Positions 12,816 through 24,391 of a DNA stretch of 64,000 nt are shown here, piece by piece. A program made the translations under genes and the position numbers. The stretch covers positions 28,855,598-28,919,597 of the forward strand of contig NC_030385.2 of assembly GCF_001625215.2 (NCBI RefSeq), given 5' to 3'. This stretch comes from Daucus carota subsp. sativus (lineage: Eukaryota > Streptophyta > Magnoliopsida > Apiales > Apiaceae). How positions within the stretch are numbered: the first letter of the stretch is position 1; each line of letters opens with the position of its first letter. Under the pieces are notes generated by a model. The model searched no databases. It had not been told where the DNA came from and worked only from the letters and a program-made list of their open reading frames with translations.

Positions 12816-13630
12816 TTGATCGAGAATTTCATGTTGCAAATTTGATTTGCATGCATATATATAGAGAGTTCCACTCTATGTAGACCATTTTTATACGGAG
12901 AACCATGGAGACCCTTAATCTGATCCTTAAAGTTTGCTTGGAAATGCTGTTAAAAATTGCTGTGCGGTCAGAAAAAGTGTTGTTGTAGAAATCAAATAAC
13001 TGTTTAATAATTTTTTTTAATATTTGCTTAGTTTGAGTTATAATAAATAATAATAATTCTTTTAATGAGGTTAGATAGTGAAATTTGTAACAGTTTACTG
13101 CAAAAGGTGAAAACACTTTTTTTTAAAAGCAGGTGAGGACTTGCTTTTTGTAAAAGCAGTTTTCAGCTAAAACCTGCTGTCCTAAAGTTATTTTTGGAAC
13201 AGTTTTTCATATGTTTTTCAGAAAAAAATTATTGTTGCAGTCTGCAGCAGGAACCCCAAACTATACCTTTATATGAAAGTTTTTTTTTTTTTTTTTGAAA
13301 ATGAGAATGAATCTCAACTGATATGAATCGCCAATGCACCGTGATAATTCTTTCATTCAAGAAAACTTATCATCTAACCATCGGACATGCAAGATGACCG
13401 GGGAAATTTAGATAATAAAATTTTAATGTCCGAAAAGAAAAACCCGTCTTCTTCAAAGCATCCTGAAAATATAAACAAATGAAACAGGGAGAATATAAGT
13501 CCATATATATGACTGATTATATATATATATATATTATTAAAAAAAGGATAAAACAATTAACGCTTTTAACTGATTAACTGATTAAAGTTTTTAATTTAAC
13601 GGCCCTGATTTTATTAACGGTTTTTCTATG

Positions 13631-13792
13631 GTGTGCCCATTGGCATATGCTAAGCGCGGAAAATTTTGTGCTTGGATCATTTTGATTGGCTCCTATGTCA
13701 TGATAATGGTGGACCCCCTGCAAATACACCAACCACACCAATCAAAATCTCACAAATACAAAAATTTCCGCGCATGTGCCCATGGGCACACA
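13631..13792. mobile_element. Short foldback / MITE-like element
   Basis: The left arm starts GTGTGCCCAT and carries GCGCGGAAAATTTT and TTTTGATTGG. The right arm carries the complements CCAATCAAAA, AAAATTTCCGCGC and ATGGGCACAC. The whole 162 bp can fold on itself. I found no clear target duplication, so it could be an old MITE or the end of a larger element. Confidence 0.65.
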
Positions 13793-14159
13793 CTGGCCAA
13801 ACCGTTTTATTAAATAAAACAATTAAAAAACCACAGGAGTTGCGCACTACAGTCTACACATCAACGCTTGCGCACACAGAGAGAGGGGAAGGACGGGAGC
13901 GAAACACGGAGGTTATTGTAAGTATAGTTTCACAGATTTCAACTTGCTTCCATGGATTATCGCGAGGATCGAGCCTGACATGTTCGGAAAAGGTATTAAT
14001 TTTCATCAATTCTTCGATTTCGACTTGTTTTTTATGAAAAATTGTAGGAGATATTCGCGTGTGTATGTTTTTTTTAGGTTAGGTATGATTCTACATTCAT
14101 TTGTGATTATTAGATTGTATTAATTTCATAGTTCTGATTCTTTATGCAAATTATCTAAT

Positions 14160-15060
14160 TAATTTGATTTTTATGTGTGTTATTCAAAAGTTTAGGGTCC
14201 GAATCATATTTTATAAAATTCTGGTTCTAGAGTAGAAGGCTAGCAGCATTGATGTAGTTTTGTCTGAATTTAGTTAATGCATATTTTTGTTTTAAAATTA
14301 ATGTTCTGTAATGGAATCAAAATTTGTGAAGTTGTGCTTCTACAATAGAAGCATATGTATATCATGTCTTTATTAACTAGTTGATGTTGAGGTTAACGAG
14401 TTCGTATAAATTTAAGGTATAAATTATGATTTTGTAATAGGATCAAATTTTGTAAAATTGTGATTCTATAGTATGACAGTGTTTTAAAATTAAGATTCTG
14501 TAAAAGAACCAAAATTTATGGAGCAGTAAATAAATTATGATTCTGTGACAGAACCAAATTTTGTAGAATTGTGGTTCTATAGTACAAGGTGTTTTAAAAC
14601 TAAGATTCCTGTAATAGAATTATAGAACCAAAATTTATGGAGCATAAATTTATATTTGTAGACTTTGATTCTGCAGTTGAAGCATTTTTTTGTATTTTTT
14701 TATTGCTGTGTGTAGATTGTGATTCTAGTATAGAAGAATAATTTCATGTATGTAGATTTTGATTCGATTGTGGAAGCATGTTTATAATGATTTTGTAGTC
14801 TAATTATATATTCGTATATTTTTAGAATTATTAAGAATATTTATACAGTGTTATGTTATGGACCTTATGGTTCTATAGTAAAAATAAATATGATTCTATA
14901 GTAGTATAAGTAGCAGAATGGTTCCATAGTAAATTCATATATTCGTATTTTCTTAGAATTTGTTAAAATATATTTGTAGTGTAATCTTATGATTCTATAG
15001 TAGAATAAATTTGATTAGTGTTTTTAAGTATTTTATTTTATGATCTTTGGGGTTTCATTA
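14160..15060. repeat. Cluster of dispersed palindromes, type (G/A)(G/A)TTCTATARTAGAAYC
   Basis: A dozen or more imperfect copies of a 15-17 bp palindrome recur every 40-100 bp, for example 'ggttctatagtacaagg' and 'gattctgtgacagaacc'. Further clusters lie at 16680-17350, 18650-19200 and 19470-19800, and weaker ones at 22890-23170, 35460-35880 and 38100-38620. Perfect or near-perfect copies sit at 16805-16821, 16866-16882 and 17331-17347. Function unknown. Confidence 0.8.
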
Positions 15061-15150
15061 TAATCGAGTCTTTTTTTTTAGATTTTCATAAGTTTGATTA
15101 GTTTAGCCAGAAGCATGTGATCGGACAAGACTTGGTAACAGATTTGATTT
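14480..15150 (+). repeat. Left copy of a ~650-bp duplicated block (partner 19470-20090)
   Basis: Shared anchors are 'accaaaatttatggagcagta' type sequence (14510 and 19495), 'agtacaaggtgttttaaaac' (14580 and 19568), 'gggtttcatta' (15050 and 19980) and 'agtttagccaga' (15100 and 20030). Order and orientation match. TG...CA ends, a primer-binding site and a polypurine tract were not seen, so I do not call these LTRs. Confidence 0.7.
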
Positions 15151-16379
15151 TGCTAAGATTTCAACTTTTTCTGCTGCTGCAGGGTATTGTAGTCTGTAGA
15201 GGTGGACTCATCATGTGTGGCACGTTGAACATAACATCTGGAGGTATTCATTTGCTCTTTGAGTCCACGGTCTTGATCCATGCCGAAGCTACTTCCTTTT
15301 CTGGCAATTACTAGACTTAATTCATCGTTGAATACAAGGATATGATACTGTATGTGGCAGCTGGTGGGAGGTGTTGGTGGCACTTCGCGAGGCGCAACAA
15401 CCAGAAGAAGCTGCCATGTTCATAGTTGCTTGCCATGAATTCCAAAAGGCATCGGCATCCGGTTCTGAGTCCAACGACCATTAGGTCCAGCTGCTAAGGA
15501 CCTGTGCGGCTGTGCCTCCTTTGCCAAGGTTGAACTCAGATAATGAAGATGTTATCACTGCCGGTAAATATTATGGCGAGTACCAAAGAACACTAGTGCA
15601 TATATGCATGGATTCGCTGCTACTTGTTAACTCAGTAACCTGAATGAGGCCAGCGATGGTTACTGGGATTCTGAAGCAGGGTTATGTTATGGAAATTCAG
15701 TTCAAAAAGAATTCATATTTCTATAGTTTCTGATTATCTTTTTTTTAGTATAAAATTGGTGTGGAGAATTTGTTTCTCTATTGATGAATTTGGTCTCAAA
15801 ATTCTCCAACCATCTATTGAAACTGATTTGTGAGATCAATTTGTCAGGTCGGAGACTTTTATTGTTGATAACTGCTCTAAAAAGAGAACTTGGCCTCGCT
15901 CAGGAATAGCTAGATAGATGTGACTGACCTCACACGTTTTCACCAGAACTCTCCGAATACTCACGGAACTCTCCAACTAGATAGATGTTAATGACCTCAA
16001 GTGTGCACTAGATTTCTCGGATACTCATCAAGCTCTCCTAATCTCCTGAGATAGTACAATTGAATTGATTTATGACCTTATTCAAACACATTCTCAGCTG
16101 CCTTAATTTTCTTTTATATATTTCTAGCAATAAGTGTTTTTTATAAAGTTATATTTTTTATATTTGATGAACACACCAGAGCCGAAATACACTAGATTGG
16201 AACTTGAAATCCTTTTAAGTTATAATATCCATTTTATTGTTCATTTTTTATTATGTATGTCATTTACGTTTAAGGTGATTTCTTTCGACATGTATGTCAT
16301 TTATGAAGACCACATCTTACTGTCAAATGTTACCTGTCATATTTTTTGCAGACTCTTGAATGGTAACAGATTATCAGGC
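15151..16379. other. Possible exon remnants, unrecognised
   Basis: A short plus-strand frame near 15365-15485 reads VALREAQQPEEAAMFIVACH, preceded by splice-like 'ctgcag' at 15176. It looks coding, but I cannot match it to a family. The rest is non-coding. Confidence 0.3.
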
Positions 16380-16640
16380 TAACCTGAGACTTAACAACTG
16401 CAGCACTTGCACCAGGGGAGCTGTACTGGCCAAATGTGACAGTCTCCTGATTAGCATCGTGAAGAAGAGGCAAGGGCAACGTTTTTACTGACTGATTTTC
16501 TATTTCAGACAAGAGGTTCTGCAACTAGCGTTCCTCATTTGAATGGAAGTTAGCCTGTGACGTTGACATGAGTCCATTATTAACTGCATCTTGGATCCCT
16601 GAAGAATTTCCATACAATTGGTGTCCAGCATTAGCATTTA
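16380..16640 (-). pseudogene. Unrecognised coding remnant
   Basis: The minus strand from about 16640 reads SLNANAGHQLYGNSSG, then LMSTSQANFHSNEER, a stop, then LQNLLSEIENQSVKTLPLPL and TVTFGQYSSPGASAAVV. The composition (Ser/Asn/Gln-rich, regular codon use) is that of a regulatory protein tail rather than random sequence. I do not recognise the family. It lies between two palindrome clusters, as do the other gene fragments of this region. Confidence 0.4.
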
Positions 16641-16679
16641 AACTTCTGATTTGCGTGTATTTCAGAGGTAATTCTCCAG

Positions 16680-17350
16680 TTTTGGCTCGTGATTTGTTTT
16701 ATTTGTGTTTTAGATCTGATTCTACATCCATGTGTTCTTATATTTGATTATACTCGTAAAATAACAATACTTGCTAAATTTATGTGTATTGATTAGCGAT
16801 TTAAGGTTCTGTAATAGAACCAAATGATGTGAAGCAGTGGTTGTGAGTAGAAGCATATGTTTGTTGGTTCTATAATAGAACCAAATCATGTGAAGTCCTC
16901 GTTGTGAGCAGAAGCATATATTTATTGGTAATTTTTGTGTAAAATTGTGGTTCTAGAATAGAATCACAATTGTATTGTTTATTTCATGATTGTTTTTGTA
17001 TATGAAAATAATATTATGTAATGGAACCAAATAATACGGAGTAGTGGCTGCATAGTAGAATCTTATATATATTTTGGTTCTATAATTAATCTCTGTTACT
17101 GATCATATGAGTTTTGGTTCTGTAGTAGAAGCATATATGTGTTGGTAATATAATTTCTTATTTCTTTATTAATCAAGTGTTCTGTAATAGAACCAGATTA
17201 TATAAAATTTTTGACTCTAGAGTTGAAGCGTTTATGTTTTAGTTAATTATAGGACTATTTATTTGTATGGATTTAAGGTCCTATAATAGAACCAAAAATT
17301 AAGGCCCTATTAGTATAAAGAACTATTTAAGGTTCTATAATAGAACCAAA
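16680..17350. repeat. Second palindrome cluster
   Basis: About ten copies of the same palindrome, including GGTTCTATAATAGAACC at 16866-16882 and 17331-17347. Many are followed by 'aaat.atg.ga' and 'gtagaagcatat'. Confidence 0.8.
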
Positions 17351-17407
17351 ATTTACTCTAGACCTGTTTATTAGATTTGTGTAACTAGTACTAAGATAAT
17401 TAGTAAA

Positions 17408-17905
17408 TTGTCAACGCAAACTCGTAAAAAGATTGAGCGGGACTTGAAAAAGAAGAAAAGGGATGCTGGTCACATAAGAAGTGCTGAGGAACTTACTCTG
17501 ACAGAGTCTGCTAATGGCACATACAGTGACCAACAAGAAGAAAAACTTAGCCCTTATAGGAAACAGAGTTGCAAGTCAATTGTTGGTTCGCAGTTTGGAC
17601 AATGGCCTGAATTCTGGAAGTGATGGTTATGTTCCATGTACCGGAAAGAGAACCCTTCTCTCTTGGCTGATTGACTCATCTCAAAGTTTGAGATCCATGC
17701 AGTAAGCAAACAGCGTCAACCTTTCCCAAACATGTATCTGGAATCTGGAGTTTCTCTATGGTCTTTGTAGTGCTGATAGGGATCTGTTCTGTTCTGATGG
17801 TTGCCCATCAAATTTTCATCAAAGCTGCTCGGATATAACGATTCTCTCGGCAGGTGATTGGCATTGTCCAAATTGTACATGTAAATTTTGTGGTTTTGTG
17901 GTTGT
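17408..17905 (+). pseudogene. PHD-finger acetyltransferase-like gene fragment (IDM1-like)
   Basis: Broken frames encode RKKIERDLKKKKRDAGHI, then DGYVPCTGKRTLLSWLIDS, then SKFEIHAVSKQRQPFPNMYL with ESGVS, and a PHD-finger half with CSDGCPSNFHQSC followed by SAGDWHCPNCTCKFCG. This order (linker, a CTGKRTxLSWLIDS block, a second block, then the PHD finger) is that of plant IDM1-type proteins: nuclear histone-binding acetyltransferase-domain proteins linked to DNA demethylation. Frame changes near 17515 and 17640, a deletion at the start of the PHD finger and loss of the GNAT domain make it a pseudogene. It is flanked on both sides by palindrome clusters. Confidence 0.75.
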
Positions 17906-18649
17906 AGCAATAATGTTGTGAAGATGAGGTTCCTGTCCCAGCAGTAGGTTAAGAGTTACCCTGATCCTAATAAGCAGTAATTTCGCTTTCAAACCTGTAC
18001 TCCCCTGGAAAGTCTGGAAGACTAGATGTATGATCGTTGTGGTATCCATTATGCTAAGTAGATACTCTCTTAGAAACATATTTACTTAAGTTGTAAGAGT
18101 TATAACTTATACCCAATATTGGATTACATGTGATTGCTTTAAATACTCCGTGTCAGACACACAAATACACTTCTTTATCAACACTTGATTTCTTGATTTC
18201 CTTATTGCCAAGGGAGACGGGTATCCATTATGCTAAGCCTTGCACAGATTTTCTAGATAAATTTTTGGCTTTTTAGTTTACTACATTGTGGTGTTTCATA
18301 TTCATTAACAAATTGAATATTTTAAAAAATACTCTGCAACCGAGATGTAATATGCTAATTGCTTGTCAAAATTTTCAGTGGAATGCTTGTGCAGGATCCA
18401 TCTATAGGCAATGATGTGGATGTTTTATTTGATCAAGCTAGATAGGCAAGAGGTGTGGAAGGACACGGGGATCACCTCCAGCCGTCTTCAAGTTCAAGAA
18501 GACTTCTAACTGGAGAAACAATTACAACTGCTCCTTCACATCCTGAAACTGGAACGCATAAATATAACGTTCTGGACAAATGGGTTCACAATGGATGATG
18601 GTCCTTTGCGGAGGATGGATGATCCAGAAAATGCGTCCTTCTTAGAGGT

Positions 18650-19200
18650 ATTGTAAGTTTTTCATAAAGGAATTTTATGTGTTTGTGCTTGTTTATAGCT
18701 TCTACAGTAGAATCACATGAGAATTTATATGAGTTTACGAGATCCGGCTTTTTCATCATGTATGTGTATGGATTGTTTTTTTTTTTTATCATATAGTAGG
18801 AGCAATATTTTTATTTATTTTTCATTGTTGTGTGTATATTGTAATTCCATTATAGAAGTGATATTTTTTTGTGTTAGAAGCATAAATTTATGTGTGTAGA
18901 CTGTAGATGTTGATTCGACAGTAGAAGCATTTTTTGTACTTTTTTATTTTTGTGTGTAGATTGTGATTTTAGTATAGAAGAATAATTAAGGTTCTACTCG
19001 CGAAATAACAAATAACTGTTAATTTTATTTGTATTGCTTAGCGAAATTAAAGTTCTGTGATCGAACCAAATGATGTTAAGTATTTGTTGTGAGAAGAAGC
19101 ATATATTTATTTTTAATTGTCGTGGAATTTTGTAAAATTGTGATTATAGCTGAAGAATCAAGTGTCCGTAGGTATAAACTATGGATCGTACAAAATTTTA
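18650..19200. repeat. Third palindrome cluster
   Basis: Degenerate copies of the palindrome. Positions 18880-18990 repeat 14641-14750 ('gtgtgtagattgtgatt', 'agtatagaagaataatt'). The preceding 17906-18649 holds only unrecognised broken frames. Confidence 0.7.
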
Positions 19201-19469
19201 AGTGCTAGTAGATTTAATTCTTTCAGTGCCTAAATACCCTCCTAAATTAAGTGTCGCGTCCTCTTATAAATTGAAAGCATATGTTGACTGTTTCTTACTT
19301 GATATGTTCTTTTATGTATCATGCAGGTACATATCTCACTGGCGATCAGTCAAGGTACATATCTTGTCCATTCTAATTTCATATGAATCAGGCCTGCTAA
19401 TTGTTTTTTCTCCTGGTTTAGTTCAGACATTTATAGTGAAATTTCTCTTTATATTCAACCTTTTGCTTT

Positions 19470-20090
19470 GTGGAATTAAGATTTTATAATAGAACCAAAA
19501 TTTATGGAGCAGTAGATAAATTATGATTCTGTAACTGAACGAAATTTTATAGAAATGTGGCTGTATAGTACAAGGTGTTTTAAAACAAAGATTCTGTAAT
19601 AGAACCAAAATTTATGGAGCTTACAAAATTTTATAAAAATTGTGATTCTATAGTAAGAGGTGTTCTTGAAATTAAGATTCTGTAAGAACCAAAATTTATG
19701 GAGCAGTAGATAAATTATGATTCTGTAAGGGAACCAAATTTTGTAGAATTGTGATTTTGTAAGGTGTTAAATTCTATGATTCTATAGTAGAATAAACTTG
19801 ATTTCGTGCATGCTTTTTGTGTTCTACAGTGGAAGAATTATTTCTTATGTTGTTAAGTATGTCCCTAAACCCCATGAATTTTTAAATTAAAAAAAAATAA
19901 CTATTTAATTTATGTATTTTATATTTTAGTATTTTGATGTGGGATAGCCACTGGAATTCATAGGTCTAATACGATCTTTTGGGTTTCATTATATCCAAGT
20001 CTTGATTTTTCAGATTTTTATAAGTTTAGTTAGTTTAGCCAGATGCAATTGATCGAACAAGGCTTAGTAACAGATTTGATTTCCCTCTTG
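19470..20090 (+). repeat. Right copy of the ~650-bp duplicated block
   Basis: Partner of 14480-15150. It contains an internal second repeat (19485-19620 and 19665-19760) of the 'gattctgtaa..gaaccaaa' unit. Confidence 0.7.
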
Positions 20091-20452
20091 ATATTGTATG
20101 TTTAACGTCACTGTCCGAAAATTCAGCTCGAACTATTATTAGTTAGAGTATCTCACTAGCTCATACTCTCTGATATGCAGTCACACAGCGAGTCACAACA
20201 GTATTTTCAAAGCTACTGATACTTTAACTTTGCAAGCAAGATTCAGAGTGTGCTTTTTTCCCTGATACTAGAATATTATTAATTGGCTGCCTCATGTTGT
20301 TTGCTAATTCTCAGATTTTATGAATATTATAAGAAGCAAAACATTGTATCTAGGTCCACTTTTGTGGCCAAATGTCATGCTTTGGCTTCAGCTGCTTGTA
20401 AAGTTACTTGGCTTGTATGCCGTCTACAAGAACTTGGTGTCGCAGTTCTGAC

Positions 20453-21275
20453 CCTGGTTGTTACGTCGGTAAGTCGAGTCGAGTCGACTGGACTCTCCAG
20501 CAAGTCGAGTCGAGACTAGTCGTAGACTAGTCGACACTAGTCGACAAGGTATGAAATCAATAATATATATTATATATACATATATTTATATGTGTGTTCT
20601 AAGTTCTAACTTCTAAATTCTCACTTCTTATCGATGCATAAACAGCCTCGTTCAATGCATTAGCCATTCTGCAAATTAAACAAAGCTACTGTAATTGTGT
20701 GTGTGTGTGCGCTGGGCAACTAGTGACTACCAAGTACAGAGTGTGCAAGTGTGTGTAATAACAGAGTGTGCAAGTGTGTGTAATAACAGAGTGTCTGTAA
20801 GTGTAAGTAATAACAGAGTGCGCAAGTAATAACATATTACACAAAGCTACTGTAACTCTGTAAGTGTTTGTGTGTATAACTGTATATATATAACTGTGTT
20901 TGTGTGTGTGTGTGTATAACTGTGTGTGTGTGTAAGAGGAGAGGATGAAGAGTTTACGTGGAAAGAAGAAGAGATCAAAGGGAATCGGAGTTGGAATCGA
21001 TTCAAACAAAGTTATAAGCGACTGAGACGGCTTGGAATCGACTGGAGGCTGCTGGTCTTTTGTTTTTAGGTTTTAATACAACTGGGTTTTTGTTTTTTTT
21101 GAATTTAAACACCAGTTGACCGACTGGGTCTTCCAGTTGACCCGACTAGTCGACCCAGTCGACCAGTCTGTCATAAGTCGCGCGAAATACTTACATCTGC
21201 CTAGTCGACCAGTCCAGTCGAGCCTGCACACCGACTGCGACTAGTCGCGACTAGTCGAGCGACTCAACAACAATG
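20453..21275. mobile_element. hAT-type element with 8-bp TSD and GACTAGTCG-rich ends
   Basis: An exact 8-bp target duplication GTTCTGAC lies at 20445-20452 and 21276-21283. The ends are imperfect inverted repeats (CCTGGTTGTTACGTCG against CATTGTTGTTGAGTCG, 12 of 16 matches). The subterminal zones, about 20470-20545 and 21110-21265, are packed with GTCGACT/GACTAGTCG motifs, probably transposase-binding sites. Length 823 bp, no transposase. It interrupts the copia RNase H remnant. Confidence 0.9.
20736..20833. repeat. 25-bp minisatellite inside the hAT element
   Basis: Four units of about 25 bp begin 'acagagtgtgcaagt' at 20736, 20761, 20786 and 20813. TG-rich microsatellite lies on both sides (20696-20710 and 20895-20935). 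Confidence 0.85.
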
Positions 21276-21689
21276 GTTCTGACACTCATTATTCTTTATT
21301 ATGATATCAGCCAACTAGCAAAAAATCTCATATTTGATGAGTACTATACGAAATACATCGAAATGAGTACTTGGTGTAATATTAGAAGTGCTTATATATT
21401 ATGTGTATCAATTTTCATTTCTTTCTTTCTTTTGCTATTATATCAGAGGAGAATGGAGGCTCATTTTTGCAGCTTCTTCGGATAAACTTGTCCATATATT
21501 GACTTGATTGATCCAATCCTCCTATTTGGTATTGACTTGCCATGGAACTAATAACAAAATTATTGTTCAACTCTTGCAGTTTGGTCGGCTGTCAAAATCA
21601 GTTTAAATGATCAACAAAATTATCTTAACAACTGGAATAAAGGATGAGATCCTCACTTTGTGTCTGAGTGCCCTGCTGCTCATCGCTCT

Positions 21690-22602
21690 TCATGGTCTGA
21701 AATTCCTAGAAGTTCAGATCTCTATGGTCAGACTTCACCTGGAAAAGTTTCCTTTAGTGAGAATTGAGGCGGCGTGGCAGACACAGTGGCTCTGCTTTCA
21801 GTTCCAACAAATCTTGTGTCCATGTGAATCTGAACTCGTGCACATCAAGAGCAAGTCCACGCTGATCGATCCACTAGAGCAAAATGACAGTTTTAAAAGA
21901 ATCATGAAGTCTGGTGGATGTTTCAGAGGAAGAAAGTGATGGTCATGATGACGATCCTTACGTGGAGGAAGATTTTCCAAAGGAGTTTAAAATGATCAAG
22001 TTTAGTAAGTGGGCTGTCATTCAGTTTTTTTGCATGATTTTGATTATCGCTGCTTTGGATTGTAGTCGTTTTGTTAATATTTTTTACAAGAGCAAATTGC
22101 GAGGACTTGAATTGTGGAAATGGAGCTTATTGTTTTTGTCTTTGTTATGTAGGAGACTGGTTGCAGGTTGGGTCATTCGGGTGTGGTGTTTTTTGTTGAG
22201 CTTAATTGTATGTTGCGCAGACGTGTACACTTATTTTGTTTATGGCTTAAGGCATGCTGTCAGGAATTTTATTTGGTTGGCTTTGATTTTGATTTCCTAG
22301 AGATTCGTGTTGGTTGATCATGGTAAGGTCTTAAGTTACATGACTAAAGCTTGGGTTTATTTCTTGGTGGGGACTTTGATATGTTTGTAAAGACACTGTT
22401 TGTTAAGGTTCTAGCTTCATCATTTCATGTTAGCAGTTTCTTAGATCGAATTCAGGATGCATTGTTTGATCAGTATGTGATTGAGACCCTCTCAGCGTCA
22501 CCATTAGTCGAGCATCATCTAGAGCCGGTAGAAGAGGATCAGATCATGGCTGCGGTTCGTCACTTGCAGAATGCTGGCGCTACTGTACATCAGGAGTTTT
22601 AG
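21690..22602 (+). pseudogene. MSL mechanosensitive ion channel fragment (MSL4-10 type)
   Basis: Successive frames match the large first exon of plant MscS-like channels of the plasma membrane. An acidic block DDDPYVEEDFPKEFK (about 21940-21990) comes first, then a membrane helix ending LIIAALDCS, then LWKWSLLFLSLLCRRLVAGW and YFVYGLRHAVRNFIWLALIL (to 22299). After a frameshift, KTLFVKVLASSFHVSSFLDR, FDQYVIETLSASPLVE and LQNAGATV follow (to 22602). The conserved order and the stop just after LQNAGAT (near the natural exon-1 end) point to a captured first exon. Frameshifts near 21930 and 22300-22380 and the absence of the pore/MscS domain exons show it is non-functional. The 5' part from 21690 is poorly conserved. 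Confidence 0.85.
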
Positions 22603-23180
22603 CATTGTAGCACCATCAGGAGTGTGGTAGTGTATTAGTTCCTGATGAGCTCATCAGGAGCACCAGGAGTTAAACAAGAGTATAGCTCAAAATTGTCTTT
22701 ATGTAAAGTTGTAAAGTTGATTTATGTGTAGTTAGGATATACAGCAGTGGTTTTGAGACGTCAATAATAAAAGTTTCTTGCTTCTTTCTGAAAACTAACT
22801 TGTCACCATTTTTTTAATCATAAAAATTTTCAAGCTTATTTATTATTTATTTAATATAATTTGGAATTTTTTTTCATGCAGATTTCTATAGAATTTCTGT
22901 GTAAATTAAAAAATTCTATTATAGAATGGACTAGTTTGGTTCTACACTAGAATCAATTCTTGAAATTATAATATATTTTAAACTGTAAATTATTATTCTG
23001 TAGTAACATCGTATTCATACAAGAATTAAAAATAAAACATTGAAAAAAATATTAGATTTTGTTATATATTCTACACTAAAATCATAATTCTTTTAAACTC
23101 CTGTATCAAATATTATCATGGTTCTACAATAAAATCAATTTTCAAATTTGTACTATAAAATAAAAACTATTATAAACTAA
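22603..23180. other. No gene; weak palindrome copies
   Basis: AT-rich. Copies such as 'ggttctacactagaatc' (about 22939) and 'ggttctacaataaaatc' (about 23120) belong to the dispersed palindrome family. Confidence 0.5.
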
Positions 23181-23612
23181 GGGGTCGTTTGGTTCGAGGA
23201 GTGGTATCGGGTTGGAATGAGGAATCGGGTTAAGCTGGTATGGGTTTGAGGTATCATATCTGATATCATGTGTTTGGTTGAGTGCTGGAATCAATATATA
23301 CAATTTTTGTAAAAAATAAGTTATTAATTTATATTAATTAAAAATATTAATAAAATTATTATTGTCATATATTTTTGCATCATTGATTTAATTTTGTATC
23401 AAATATTAATATTTCATTACTTAGATAGAAACAAAAAAATAAAAAATAAATCCATCTCATACCCACCTCCCCACTTGGGTATCAAAAACCCATACCTTGG
23501 GGGTTTAAGGTATGGGTTTCAGATTCTGTTTTTCCCAACCAAACATCAGGTATGGGTTTGAAATGAACAAACCCCATACCTGATTCTAGAAACCCATGAA
23601 CCAAACGACCCC
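23181..23612. mobile_element. Tourist-like (PIF/Harbinger) MITE
   Basis: The ends GGGGTCGTTTGGTTC and GAACCAAACGACCCC are perfect inverted repeats, flanked by the 3-bp duplication TAA (23178-23180 and 23613-23615). The interior carries repeated 'ggtatgggtt' and 'aacccatacc' motifs. Length 432 bp, no coding capacity. Confidence 0.93.
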
Positions 23613-23950
23613 TAACTAATTAATCAGATTCTACTATAGAATTAAATATCTGATAATAGTAATGATTTTTAGCAGCATAAGTAACCGGTTGTATCAATTT
23701 ACATCTAACATTATTTTATTTATCAATTTCTAATTTTTTTTAACCAACAGCAACATCGAGAAAAGAAATGTTGAATTACTGGGTCGACTCTTATTTCATG
23801 AAAAAACGAGAGCAAACCTGGAATTAAATAAAATGTCGTGACGGATTGTGACGGATTTTTCTAGTACCCAACAATCAACCCTTAATTTGAAGTAAGGAAT
23901 AACACAAAAGCAATTTACTCAATTATCAACCGATCTACTATATCTATTAT

Positions 23951-24152
23951 GGGTCCAGGTCCCCAGCAATCGGTTGCTGGGGGACCTTTATCCAACACAC
24001 CATTTTTGAGCCGTCCGATGGGCCAATCAAGGGCCACGATTTAAAAACCGTCCAGCGCTTTTTTACCGCTGGACGTCTACCGTCCAGCGCTAAAAAACCG
24101 CTGGACGAGTGACTATTTTTTACACGTCCAGCGCTAAAAAAACGCTGGACGG
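23951..24152. repeat. Left MULE terminal inverted repeat with hairpin units
   Basis: It contains three small palindromes of the form TCCAGCGC-(A/T)6-GCGCTGGA, near 24050-24075, 24082-24107 and 24125-24152. Regular spacing suggests transposase-binding or promoter hairpins. This is inference. Confidence 0.88.
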
Positions 24153-24391
24153 TTTGAGACACATATATAAGCTCGAAACACAAACATAACGTTACAGACA
24201 TTTGAAATACAGAGGAGCGAGCGAGCGAGTTGTTTGAATCAAAATCTTCCCACTGCGATCACCCATTCTTCGATCGAATCTTCATCTTCCCACTGCATAT
24301 CTGTAGAAGTTAATTGGATAATCTCACCCATTCTTCGATCGAACCAGCTAGTTGGATTGAAGGCGGTGGAGTCGAAGTTTATCGGGTAATC

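Larger units (their letters stand above)
20283..21370 (+). pseudogene. Ty1/copia retrotransposon RNase H remnant, interrupted
   Basis: Positions 20318-20452 give KKQNIVSRSTFVAKCHALAS and WLVCRLQELGV. After the hAT insertion, 21284-21370 continue ILYYDISQLAKNLIFDEYY and TKYIEM. This is the C-terminal RNase H of copia polyproteins (usual pattern KKQ..VSRSS.EAEYRA.A, then LYCDNQSA..IA.NP, then RTKHIE). The Asp of YCDN is kept as YYD, but the Glu of EAEYR is lost (VAKCH). Integrase, RT and LTRs were not found nearby. When the hAT element and one target copy are removed in thought, the two halves join in frame, which confirms the insertion order. Confidence 0.8.

Noticed and set aside
14480..20090. 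Possible LTR retrotransposon from paired direct repeats
   Set aside because: No TG/CA termini, primer-binding site, polypurine tract or matching gag/pol between the repeats; the copia RNase H lies outside them.
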